Assembly (NCBI GenBank): GCA_937925605.1
Contig: CALALV010000003.1
Coordinates: 1-64,000, forward strand
DNA: 64,000 nucleotides
Origin: an uncultured Woeseia sp.
GTDB lineage: Bacteria > Pseudomonadota > Gammaproteobacteria > Steroidobacterales > Woeseiaceae
Direction of reading: 5' to 3'
Made by a program: the position numbers and the translations under genes. The notes beneath the pieces were generated by a model. It did no database searches, was not told where the DNA came from, and saw nothing but the letters and a program-made list of their open reading frames with translations. Each line of letters begins with the position of its first letter. Position 1 is the stretch's first letter. Positions 45,257 to 52,692 of the stretch are shown here, piece after piece.

Positions 45257-47041
45257 TCAGCCGCCGCGCCCGTGGCGCGCGATCAGCTGTGCCACGAAGC
45301 GCTCGCTGAAGTCGTCGCGACAGCGCTTCTGGATCAGGGTGTGGTCGCCGTCCTCGATCTTCGTGACCTGCACCCGACCGCTCTCGATCAGCCGCTTCGC
45401 GACGCCCCCCGAGGACTCGAGCAGGACGCGATGCCCGGGATCCCGCGTCGAGAAAAAGAACGCGAGCCCGTGCCCGCTGTCGACGAAGCGCGTCAGGTCA
45501 TTGCCGAGGCGCGTGCCGCTGTCGCGCAGGAGCAGCCTGCGGCAGGCGCGTGCGATGCCCTTGCCCAGCAGGCGCAGGCGACCGCGCAGGAACTGTGCCA
45601 GCTTGCGGTAGTCAATGTCGCCACTCAGCAACCGCCGCCAGCGCTGTGGGTCGCGCATGGCCCTGGCGTAGTAACTCGAGCGCCGCATGACGAGATTGTC
45701 GTCCTGCTGGCCGGCGTGTTCACCGTAGAAGACCTTCGGGTTCACCATGATGACGTCGCGCAGCGCCGAATCCTCGCGCTGCGCCAGCGCTGCGTGAAAT
45801 GCCTGGGTCGCGCCGGAGCAGAAGCCGGTCAGCACGGCCTGGCGGTGGCCGAGGCCGTCGCGGACGAACTCGAGGACCTCGGTGATGCGTTGCACGGCGT
45901 CGCTCGGGTACGGGATGTTGGCTTCGACGTGCTCGTAGGTCATCCCGTCACCGATGTTGGCGAGGTCGTAGCGCACGGACGGGATGCCGGCCCGGGCCAG
46001 GCGGCGCGCGAGCGTGACGTACAGGCGGCTCGGCCCGACGTGGTAGACGGAGCCGGCATTGCCGAACAGCACGACCGGGCCCTGCCCCGCCGGCATCCCG
46101 GCCGGCCGGCAGTAGAGGCCGAACATGTGCGACTCGCCGATGTCGAGCGGCTCCTCGACGATCGCGTCCGGCCCGGAGCCATAGGTGGCTTCCCCGGCAG
46201 GCTCCTCCGGCGTGACCGGCGAGGCCGCCGCCGGCGGCAGGCCGGCGAACCAGGCAACGACAGCAGCGATCGCGGTCTCCGGAATCTTCGTGTGGTGCGG
46301 CTCGACCAGCATGTCCTCGAGCCCGTCCGCCGGCTGCGAATGCACGGCGACGCCGGAGTCGTCGAGGCTTCTCGCCAACCGCGTGTCGGGTTGTTCCCGG
46401 CGCGTGACCAGCAGGACCGGTTGGGTGAAGCCTTCCAGCGCCTTGCCGACGTCGAGTGCAGCCAGCGCCTCGAGCATGCCGGGCGTCCAGGCCGTGCCGG
46501 CAGCCTGCAACAGCGTCGGGTCGGAGCGAAAGTAGGCGAGCCGGCTGTTGGCTTTCAGTTCTCGCACGAAGCGCTTGCCGGTTGCGACCGGATCCCAGAG
46601 CACGAGCGCCCCGCCCGCCGCGGCCGCGGAGCAGGCGGCCGGCAGTGCGCCGCTGCGAATGCCGACCAGGTCGACGACCTTGCCGCTGGCCGCTTGCTGG
46701 AATCGCACGACCGCCCGGACGTCCTCCAGCCAGTCACCGGCCAGGCCGTCCGCCGGCTGCTCGCCCTCGGAGTCGCCGGTGCCGGTGTAGTCGAAACGCA
46801 GGACGCTGTGCCCGGCGCGCGCGAGTTCGTCGGCGAGCCGTCGCACGGAACGGTGCGCATGCACCTGCTCGTGACCGAGCGGCTGGCACAGGACGATGGC
46901 ACGGCCATCGGCACCGTCGCGCGAGGCCGGCTCGTGCCGCCACGCGAACAACTGGCGCGAGCCGCTCCTTATCCAGGCCGTCCGACGCCGCACGTCCGGG
47001 TTGTGGCGATCGTCGGCAGACGACGCTCTAGTCTCTGTCAC
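45257..47041 (-). CDS. tandem alpha/beta-hydrolase protein
   Basis: A 594-residue protein with two alpha/beta-hydrolase-like domains. Domain 1 (about 20-290) has FDYTGTGDSEG and, at the nucleophile elbow, GIRSG, so the nucleophile looks lost. Domain 2 (about 320-590) has FGNAGSVYHVG and the elbow GFCSG, which would place a cysteine in the nucleophile position, and the late segment EDGDHT provides a candidate His. Similar unusual elbows occur in exosortase-associated and acyl-transfer hydrolases. I place the start at GTG 47041 (AGGAA nine bases upstream), since the frame beyond runs into GC-rich repeats. It probably works with the condensation protein and ACP downstream. Confidence 0.75.
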   Translation of the reverse strand: MTETRASSADDRHNPDVRRRTAWIRSGSRQLFAWRHEPASRDGADGRAIVLCQPLGHEQVHAHRSVRRLADELARAGHSVLRFDYTGTGDSEGEQPADGLAGDWLEDVRAVVRFQQAASGKVVDLVGIRSGALPAACSAAAAGGALVLWDPVATGKRFVRELKANSRLAYFRSDPTLLQAAGTAWTPGMLEALAALDVGKALEGFTQPVLLVTRREQPDTRLARSLDDSGVAVHSQPADGLEDMLVEPHHTKIPETAIAAVVAWFAGLPPAAASPVTPEEPAGEATYGSGPDAIVEEPLDIGESHMFGLYCRPAGMPAGQGPVVLFGNAGSVYHVGPSRLYVTLARRLARAGIPSVRYDLANIGDGMTYEHVEANIPYPSDAVQRITEVLEFVRDGLGHRQAVLTGFCSGATQAFHAALAQREDSALRDVIMVNPKVFYGEHAGQQDDNLVMRRSSYYARAMRDPQRWRRLLSGDIDYRKLAQFLRGRLRLLGKGIARACRRLLLRDSGTRLGNDLTRFVDSGHGLAFFFSTRDPGHRVLLESSGGVAKRLIESGRVQVTKIEDGDHTLIQKRCRDDFSERFVAQLIARHGRGG

Positions 47042-47422
47042 GTAACCAGTTCCTGCGCCGGAGCGGTCGTTGCCGGCGTGCCGCCGTACCCGCCTGTTAC
47101 GGGCAGGACGGCACGTCGTTCTGTTGTTGTTCGGCGCGCCGGCCGGGTTGCCGCGGCGGGCCGGGTCACCCGGGCGCTCGCGTGTCCGGGGGCTGTCCGG
47201 CGCCTGCTGACGGCGAAATGGTAGCAAACGCGCCGGGCGGCGTCGCGCCGCGGACCGGCTGTCCAGGCAGGGATTGATCCGGATTGTCATGCGGCGATCA
47301 GCCCGCTGCGATCCGGCCATCGGCATGAGGGCCACGCTCCCGGTCGGTGCGGATTGATCTTCAGTGCGGTGACAGGAGGCGCTGTTCCACTGGCCCTGTT
47401 CCGTGGATCCGGCACGGGGATT

Positions 47423-47548
47423 GACGGCGGCCATCCATGGCCGCCGCCGCTGCGCGGCGCGCTGCGCGCGTCCCGACCGGCTATCCTGCCGCTCGGTGAC
47501 GGCGGCCATCCATGGCCGCCGCCGCTGCGCGGCGCGCTGCGCGCGTCC
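47423..47548. repeat. two 51-bp direct repeats, 75-bp spacing
   Basis: Identical 51-bp units occupy 47423-47473 and 47498-47548. Each contains the hairpin GGCGGCCAT-CC-ATGGCCGCC and a GCGC-rich tail. The second is followed by the hairpin AAAACGGCAG-TC-CTGCCGTTTT at 47549-47570. The unit resembles mosaic intergenic repeats that occur in many copies in some proteobacterial genomes, which could be checked genome-wide. Confidence 0.85.
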
Positions 47549-47599
47549 AAAACGGCAGTCCTGCCGTTTTGTCGAACCGGGGGGCTCGTCTCCGCCACT

Positions 47600-47661
47600 G
47601 GGGACGCCATACCCATAAAAAAGCCCGCTTGCGCGGGCTTTTTTATGGGTATGGCGTCCCC
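47600..47661. terminator. perfect 62-bp inverted repeat, bidirectional terminator-like
   Basis: Arms of 29 bases are perfectly complementary around a TTGC loop. The inner part, AAAAAAGCCCGC-TTGC-GCGGGCTTTTTT, is a textbook two-way intrinsic terminator. The outer arms (GGGGACGCCATACCCAT and its complement) make the palindrome far longer than a terminator needs. It marks the change from high-GC to lower-GC sequence. Confidence 0.8.
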
Positions 47662-47971
47662 AAGGGTAATCACAAGTAACCCCAGAGCCGCCAAGAATCA
47701 AGAACATACAACAGCCGGGTCCAAAAGGGGGCCAAAAAAGTGAAGATTCCGGCTGTCTCAATTCAGACCCGCTATCGCGCTAACTGTCTCATTTTGGAGT
47801 CCCAACTGAGACACCGATTAGACACGCTGCTCAACCGAAATCTCACCGCGACCCCAGGAATCGGTTCCGCGCACCTTAGGGTCTTGTCGGTTCTGATTTC
47901 CGTGATATCCCTTAGCCAGGTCACCCAAAACCTATTCCGACCGCCCAATCTTACCTGAGGACATGTAAGGA

Positions 47972-48202
47972 ATGGAAAGAACAGTTCAGATCCTGATGGT
48001 CGCTGCCGCATGGCTAATCATGAGCTCAGTGCTCATCTGGACGCCAGCTTGGTGGCTTTACAACCACGTCGCTGCTCCGATCTTCGACTTGCCTCACCTC
48101 ACGTTTTCCCAAAGCGTGGGCATGTTGATTCTCGTTTGGCTTGTTGCCAACGGAATGGCCAAGATTTCCGTCAAGTTTGGACCCAAAAACCAGACCTTCT
48201 GA
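47972..48202 (+). CDS. small two-helix membrane protein
   Basis: A 76-residue protein with two hydrophobic segments (about 6-30 and 47-66) and a short charged C-terminus. GAGGAC lies about nine bases before the ATG. Length and topology fit a small inner-membrane protein such as a holin-like or effector component, but no family is recognised. It is followed by a second small gene at 48233. Confidence 0.5.
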   Translation: MERTVQILMVAAAWLIMSSVLIWTPAWWLYNHVAAPIFDLPHLTFSQSVGMLILVWLVANGMAKISVKFGPKNQTF

Positions 48203-48232
48203 GAGTCTCGTCATTAAAATGAGGATGCAAAC

Positions 48233-48412
48233 ATGATTAGCAAGAACCCCAAGCAGCCGGTGCCTCGGCACGACACGATCGAGATTCGGCTTCAAATCGA
48301 CATCATTACGACTGATCGCAGTGACAGAAATGGCGAATCCACTCTCTCTGTCAGACAAGAGTCGACAGGGCGAGAGAACACCTGGAATAACCGCCGGCGC
48401 ATAAACTTCTAG
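48233..48412 (+). CDS. small hypothetical protein (59 residues)
   Basis: A frame of 60 codons from ATG 48233 to TAG 48412, with GAGGA ten bases upstream. The product is polar and basic at its end (RENTWNNRRRINF) and has no membrane segment or known motif. It begins 31 bases after the membrane protein gene, so the two may be co-transcribed. Whether it is translated cannot be told from sequence alone. Confidence 0.35.
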   Translation: MISKNPKQPVPRHDTIEIRLQIDIITTDRSDRNGESTLSVRQESTGRENTWNNRRRINF

Positions 48413-48505
48413 TCTGCTGCGAATGTGTGCGCTACTGTCGGCCTAAGGGCCACAAGATGGGCTGTTACACTGAAAGAAGAGTTAGGAACACGAGAACGGT
48501 GAACT

Positions 48506-49219
48506 GTGAAGTATCAGCCGTTAGAGCATTATCTGAGAGAAGTGCCTCCAGACAATCAGCACGTGTCGCTCAGCTTCGAGCAAGTTGAGAAGATCCTCGG
48601 CAAGAAACTGCCGAAGTCTGCATTCACGTACCGGGAATGGTGGGCCAATCAGAAAGGTGGCTCGCGCGCCCCGCACTGGCGCGCGGCAGGATTCAGCGTG
48701 GAAGCGGTAGACCTGTCAAGCAAGATCGTACGCTTTGCGCGAACCGGAAAAGCGAGGCAGCCCCCAGTGGCACGAAGGGCAAAGAAAAGAAAGGCAAAGC
48801 CACGCACCACAGCGACAAAGCCAATGAAGGCGGAGAAGCTCATCAATGCCGGATTCAAGAACTATGGAGGATGGGAACTGACGGAAGACCGAATCCATTT
48901 CAAAGGCAAGCTGCCGCGTGAGCCCGGCGTCTATGCGCATATCGTTGACGGAGATGTCTACTATATCGGCAGAAGCCTGAAAGGATTCAGGCACCGCATG
49001 GGGCATTACAAGAAGCCCGCTCCAACACAAAGCACGAGCATTCGCATCAACGGCCAGATCAAGTCCGCGCTCCAATCCGGCAAGAGGGTCGAGACCCTCG
49101 CCGCCTTTCCGGAACCAACGACATGGAACAGCCTGCCGGTCGATGTCGTAAGCGGTCTTGAGACCGGGCTTGTTGCCCAGGTACGTCCGCCCTGGAACAA
49201 GCAGGGTGTGTCAGGATGA
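48506..49219 (+). CDS. GIY-YIG nuclease-domain protein
   Basis: A 237-residue protein. Residues 1-80 form a conserved N-terminal domain (LEHYLREVPPDNQHVSLSF, FEQVEKILGKKLP, YREWWANQ, HWRAAGF) of the DUF7662-like type seen in phage and defence proteins. A basic linker (about 85-108) follows, then a GIY-YIG domain: GVY at 141-143, YYIGRS at 152-157, the Arg in GFRHRMGHY, and a Glu near residue 220 in SGLETGLVAQVRPPWNKQ. It is therefore a candidate endonuclease. It starts at GTG 48506 and is convergent with the ubiquitin-like operon. Confidence 0.72.
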   Translation: MKYQPLEHYLREVPPDNQHVSLSFEQVEKILGKKLPKSAFTYREWWANQKGGSRAPHWRAAGFSVEAVDLSSKIVRFARTGKARQPPVARRAKKRKAKPRTTATKPMKAEKLINAGFKNYGGWELTEDRIHFKGKLPREPGVYAHIVDGDVYYIGRSLKGFRHRMGHYKKPAPTQSTSIRINGQIKSALQSGKRVETLAAFPEPTTWNSLPVDVVSGLETGLVAQVRPPWNKQGVSG

Positions 49220-49347
49220 GATAGCGCGAGGGATCGACGCCGAATGGCCAAGACCGCAGGCACGGGCTTGGTTCTCGAGAGCCCGGTCCCGTTAGCGCCG
49301 TAGACGCAGGCGCAGGCGTACGGACGCGTCCACAAAAAAAAGACAAT

Positions 49348-49749
49348 CTACTTCCCGGTAATAGACCGCCACAGCCACGCCCAGAAGCCGGTCCCGGCCT
49401 GCCCCTCGCCGTACTGTCTTTGCTTCGCGATACGGTCCTGCTGCCGGCCATATCTGATTTGCGCGTCCGACCACTGCTCCGCCCACCTGATCTGACCGCA
49501 ATTAATCCAGTAGTGCGACCTGCAGGGGAAGTTCCAGTTGCCGATGGAGGGGTAGACGCTGACGGCACCGCCATCGACCGTCACCGACCAGTCGGTCGGC
49601 CCGAGCGGCGTTACGACCTCCTGCCCGCAGCCGCAGCAGCACTTGTGCACGGCTGTACCGTACGCGGTCGAGACATAAAGGACACCGTCCGTAATCGTTA
49701 CCGGGATGGCATCAACATATTCGGCCCTAATCGATTTGATTCTGATCAT
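49348..49749 (-). CDS. DUF6527-like cysteine-rich protein, third gene of the Ubl operon
   Basis: A 133-residue protein with a compact set of metal-ligand candidates: C37, C38, C39, C41 (HKCCCGCGQ) and C76 with H79 (NFPCRSHYW). The segments VLYVSTAYGTAVHKC and SVYPSIGNWNFPCRSHYWI match DUF6527-type proteins found beside ThiF/ubiquitin-like genes. The C-terminal 40 residues are charged and helical and end in WAWLWRS. A zinc site is likely; enzymatic activity is unknown. Its start overlaps the E1-like gene's stop (ATGA), so it is co-translated with it. Confidence 0.72.
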   Translation of the reverse strand: MIRIKSIRAEYVDAIPVTITDGVLYVSTAYGTAVHKCCCGCGQEVVTPLGPTDWSVTVDGGAVSVYPSIGNWNFPCRSHYWINCGQIRWAEQWSDAQIRYGRQQDRIAKQRQYGEGQAGTGFWAWLWRSITGK

Positions 49750-50936
49750 CCTTGATCATCATTCGCTGTTGCGTTTCCGTCAATGGTGTATGCCGCGAAG
49801 TGCTCGCATTCGAGGTCGGCGTAGAAGCCGAACAGCTTCTTCCACCTGATCACCGCCATCATTGCGTTCAGCGCATTCAGGTCCGCAACCTGAATGTTCG
49901 TGGCGTAGACGGCATCGGCATCACCGCCGCCCATCGGAATCCGGTTTTTCTCCCAAACATGACCACGTTTTTCAGGCGTGCTGGTCGTCACCCGGACGAT
50001 GCCGCGAATGCCGGCATCCGAATCCTCGAGTCCCATCCCCGTGTCGATGAAGGGGATGCCGAACTCTTCGAGCTTCCGCACCACGATTTCCTTGCCGGGC
50101 CGCGCATCCATGCACAGAAACACGAAATCGAAATCCTTGAGCTCACCGATGTTGGTCTCATCGACATAGACCGCGTGTGGCACGATGCCACGGTGCATCC
50201 GCGAATAGAGCTCATGGTAGTAATCGACCTTGCGCAGATGCGCCCGTAATTCTTCGATGCTTGCCGCACCGGGTGACCGAAAGGCCGTGTGCTGGTCAAA
50301 CCAGTCACCGTCATACAGGTGAATCTGCGCCACAGGCGTCTTCGCTGCCTGGTCGAGGACATAGGACCCGGTGCCGCCGAGACCGATGATCGCGACCTTG
50401 CCGAGCGCGAGCTTAGCGGTATGCGCCTCGATCCCCGCGCGGGCGGACGCGTTATCAATGTAGTTGAACGGTGAATCCGGATCACTGGCCTCAATCACCT
50501 GACGGGTCTGAGCGGTGACATTCGGATCGACCTTCTGGGCATGCCGCGAGATCATCGAAACGTAGGTCGTCATCTTGTGGTGATAGTCGTCATACCTTCC
50601 GCTCGGTTTCGGCTTGCAGGAGAATGACCGGTCCATCACGAGCCCGGGCCTTATCTGCTGGTTGTTCGGGCTGTGGTCGAGATGCGGGACCTTGTTCCCG
50701 TCGTTATCACACGGATGCTCACCTGCGAACAAAGCGACATGGGTTTTCGGTGGCCCTGTCGTATCGCCGTTCAGACTGTCCAGAACCGAGACCAGCGTGC
50801 CGAGCCTGATCACCCCTTTAGCATTCACATACGGAACACTGTGGATGATCAGGTGGCCGCCAGCGATCTCGACTTCATACCCGTCATCAATCAGCCGCTG
50901 CAGGTCGGGGCTACGACTTATCAGTTGCTGTGACAT
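49746..50936 (-). CDS. ThiF/E1-like ubiquitin-activating-type protein
   Basis: A 396-residue protein. An N-terminal domain of about 160 residues (DUF6791-like, with HPCDNDG at about 75-81 and C107) precedes a ThiF/E1-type Rossmann domain with GLGGTG at 185-190, LYDGDWFDQHTAFR (the adenylate/metal pocket) and DFVFLCMDARPGK. E1-like proteins adenylate the C-terminus of a ubiquitin-like protein. Cysteines C76, C107 and C275 are candidates for a thioester, none proven. It overlaps the Ubl gene upstream by 26 bases and the DUF6527-like gene downstream by four, so the three form one translational unit. Confidence 0.82.
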   Translation of the reverse strand: MSQQLISRSPDLQRLIDDGYEVEIAGGHLIIHSVPYVNAKGVIRLGTLVSVLDSLNGDTTGPPKTHVALFAGEHPCDNDGNKVPHLDHSPNNQQIRPGLVMDRSFSCKPKPSGRYDDYHHKMTTYVSMISRHAQKVDPNVTAQTRQVIEASDPDSPFNYIDNASARAGIEAHTAKLALGKVAIIGLGGTGSYVLDQAAKTPVAQIHLYDGDWFDQHTAFRSPGAASIEELRAHLRKVDYYHELYSRMHRGIVPHAVYVDETNIGELKDFDFVFLCMDARPGKEIVVRKLEEFGIPFIDTGMGLEDSDAGIRGIVRVTTSTPEKRGHVWEKNRIPMGGGDADAVYATNIQVADLNALNAMMAVIRWKKLFGFYADLECEHFAAYTIDGNATANDDQG

Positions 50937-51213
50937 TGAAGATCATTCCTTCCTTGGCCTTGACGGACTCGCCTTCTGCCAGCGTACCCTCGGGCTTGTT
51001 CCCATGGCCCTTGCGGTACGTGATCGTGAAACAGATGAATTCGCCGGTCGGGACGGGGTTGAATGCCAGTGCAACCAGCTCATCGAAGCTGAGATCGTCG
51101 TTCTTCGGGACTTCCTTTTCACGCCCGTTAACAATGATCGTCACGGTCTGGTCGTGATGCGGATGATGTCCCCTGTCTTTGCCGGCCTGTTCCGGCTGCG
51201 TTACGTCTTGCAT
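50911..51213 (-). CDS. multiubiquitin-family ubiquitin-like protein
   Basis: A 100-residue protein. After a His-rich start (HHPHHD) comes a single beta-grasp domain (QTVTIIVNGREKEVPKNDDLSFDELVALAF, EFICFTITYRKGHG) of the multiubiquitin type, here with one copy. The C-terminus is NVTATDKS, without the diglycine of classical ubiquitins. It is the presumed substrate of the E1-like protein encoded next. AGGAG lies eight bases before the ATG. It is the first gene of the minus-strand operon and is divergent from an XRE-ImmA pair, with shared operator-like repeats between them. Confidence 0.78.
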   Translation of the reverse strand: MQDVTQPEQAGKDRGHHPHHDQTVTIIVNGREKEVPKNDDLSFDELVALAFNPVPTGEFICFTITYRKGHGNKPEGTLAEGESVKAKEGMIFNVTATDKS

Positions 51214-51250
51214 GTTACTGACTCCTATGCAGATTTTGCTTCGAAAAAAC

Positions 51251-51352
51251 TTTCGTCATGCTATACTTGACGAAATCGTCTAGTTGACGACCAAAAAAAT
51301 AGGGGGTGGCCCTATGTCATACTCGTCACCTTAAACTATACGAAACCGTCAA
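51251..51352. promoter_or_regulatory. divergent control region with repeated operator-like motifs
   Basis: The motif ACGAAAYCGTCWAGTWG occurs at 51270-51286 and again at 51340-51356. The first copy lies in GACGAAATCGTC (51269-51280), whose GACGA/TCGTC arms are inverted; an extra inverted copy TTTCGTCA is at 51251-51258. On the minus strand TATAGC is a possible -10 for the Ubl operon inside the first copy. On the plus strand CTATAC near the second copy could serve the XRE gene. The XRE protein at 51367 is the obvious candidate to bind here. Confidence 0.55.
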
Positions 51353-51366
51353 GTAGGAGTCAACCA

Positions 51367-51702
51367 TTGTCAGAGAAAATTTTTTCACAACGATTACAGC
51401 AACTTCGCGAAGATCGCGACCTGAGCCAGGAGCAATTAGCCAAAAAATCCGACCTGCAGTCCACCGCTATTTCGCACTTCGAGACCGGTGCGCGTAAGCC
51501 GTCCTTCGACAACCTGCGCAAGCTCGCAGACGCGCTGGAAACCACAGTCGACTACCTTATGGGGCGTACAGACGCGCCGGACGCTGCCCTTGCTACCGGC
51601 GATCAGCTATATCGTGATTTCGAAAAGCTGACCGACCACGATCGGGAGATTGCCCGGGACTTCATGGCATCGCTCGCCAAGCGATCTAAAAAGGGAGCTT
51701 AA
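51367..51702 (+). CDS. XRE-family transcriptional regulator
   Basis: A 111-residue repressor-like protein with an N-terminal XRE HTH (FSQRLQQLREDRDLSQEQLAKKSDLQSTAISHFETGARKPSFDNLRKLADAL) and a short helical C-terminal part. It starts at TTG 51367, with AGGAG eight bases upstream. Its stop overlaps the ATG of an ImmA-type peptidase, the arrangement of phage and ICE repressor/anti-repressor pairs. It probably represses the divergent Ubl operon and itself. Confidence 0.85.
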   Translation: MSEKIFSQRLQQLREDRDLSQEQLAKKSDLQSTAISHFETGARKPSFDNLRKLADALETTVDYLMGRTDAPDAALATGDQLYRDFEKLTDHDREIARDFMASLAKRSKKGA

Positions 51703-52577
51703 TGTCTAAGTGGCTCTGGCAAAGGATTGCTGGTGGAGAAGCCGAAACGCTCGTCCGCGAACTCGGCATAGCGGCGTTGCCAGTGTGCCCCTTTTCGATC
51801 GCCGAGGAACTCGGCATCGAAGTCCAGGCCCTGCCCGCTGATTCGAGAAGCGGGGTTTCCGGAATGCTGCTCAGGCAGCGAAACCTCTTCGGCATTCTGT
51901 ACTCGACATCAATCGACAGCGATGGGTTCCAGCGCTTCAGTGTCGGCCATGAGATTGGTCATTACCGCCTGCCAGGACACCCTGAGTGTGTCCTGCAGGA
52001 CGGGGCCCATGCATCACACGCAGGATTTCGATCGAAAGACCGCTACGAACTGGAAGCCGATCACTTCGCCGCCGCGCTGTTAATGCCGAGCACGTTATTC
52101 GACGCCGAACTGCGCAAGGCCGGCGACGGCATTGCCGCGATTGAGCACCTCGCCGGTGAGTGCCAGACCTCACTGACGGCGACAGCAATCCGCTTCGCGC
52201 AGCGCTCACCTGATGCTGCAGCAATCGTGGTTAGTAGCGGAAAGCAGGTCGAATACTGCTTTATGTCGGACACCCTGAAAGAAGCCGACGGGCTGGACTG
52301 GATTAGGAAAGGCAGTTTGCTGCCACCGAACAGCGCGACCAAAGAGCTGAATGCCGACCCGAGGAACGTCCTTGATGGCGAACGGATGGAGGCAGAAGGA
52401 GCAATCCAAGACTGGTTCGGTGGGGATATCGACGCGATGCTGATCGAAGAGACGATTGGGCTAGGTGATTACGGCAAGACTCTTACTGTTTTGACCGTCA
52501 ACGACCTGCCTGATGCCGAAGAGATCGAAGAGGAAGAGGAGATGGAGGAGTCCTGGACGCCTCGCTTCAAGCGGTGA
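51702..52577 (+). CDS. ImmA/IrrE-type metallopeptidase
   Basis: A 291-residue peptidase with the HExxH zinc motif at 83-87 (SVGHEIGHYRLPGH) and the downstream Glu in ELEADHFAAALLMP, as in ImmA/IrrE. The C-terminal part (about 190-291) is specific and ends in a very acidic stretch (EEIEEEEEMEE). ImmA-family enzymes cleave XRE repressors under stress and so derepress mobile genes; the partner here would be the XRE protein whose stop overlaps this start. This suggests an inducible switch for the Ubl operon. Confidence 0.87.
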   Translation: MSKWLWQRIAGGEAETLVRELGIAALPVCPFSIAEELGIEVQALPADSRSGVSGMLLRQRNLFGILYSTSIDSDGFQRFSVGHEIGHYRLPGHPECVLQDGAHASHAGFRSKDRYELEADHFAAALLMPSTLFDAELRKAGDGIAAIEHLAGECQTSLTATAIRFAQRSPDAAAIVVSSGKQVEYCFMSDTLKEADGLDWIRKGSLLPPNSATKELNADPRNVLDGERMEAEGAIQDWFGGDIDAMLIEETIGLGDYGKTLTVLTVNDLPDAEEIEEEEEMEESWTPRFKR

Positions 52578-52692
52578 TATGTAGCGCTTGTTCCCCGAAA
52601 CTTAGAACCGCTCTTCAAGCGAATGGCGCTACTGGATCCGCAATTCTTCTGACGACACTTTGCTAGCATGGTAGTATCCGATTTTCAAACGA

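Larger units (their letters stand above)
47042..47971. other. 930-bp gene-poor boundary region with repeats and hairpins
   Basis: No supported gene lies between the hydrolase and the small membrane protein. The stretch holds GC-rich direct repeats (47423-47473 and 47498-47548), short hairpins and a perfect 62-bp inverted repeat (47600-47661). Base composition falls after about 47,660. A GTG-started frame at 47740-47958 (72 codons) has no recognisable features. TCTCCGCCA at 47589-47597 matches the 3' end of many serine tRNAs, but no tRNA fold is visible, so this is only a hint of a lost or displaced integration site. Confidence 0.6.

Noticed and set aside
47423..47570. CRISPR-like array
   Set aside because: There are only two repeats, they contain internal hairpins and the spacer is 24 bases; no cas genes are near.
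47582..47600. tRNA-Ser gene
   Set aside because: Only the last nine bases resemble a serine tRNA 3' end; no anticodon arm, D-arm or T-arm can be folded from the preceding sequence.
47042..47761. Extended N-terminus of the tandem hydrolase (to 47761)
   Set aside because: That part translates the GC-rich repeats and hairpins into low-complexity Arg-rich sequence, so the GTG at 47041 is the better start.
47740..47958. GTG-started frame of 72 codons in the boundary region
   Set aside because: No ribosome-binding site, no motif and no protein-like composition; it probably reflects the lower GC of the region.
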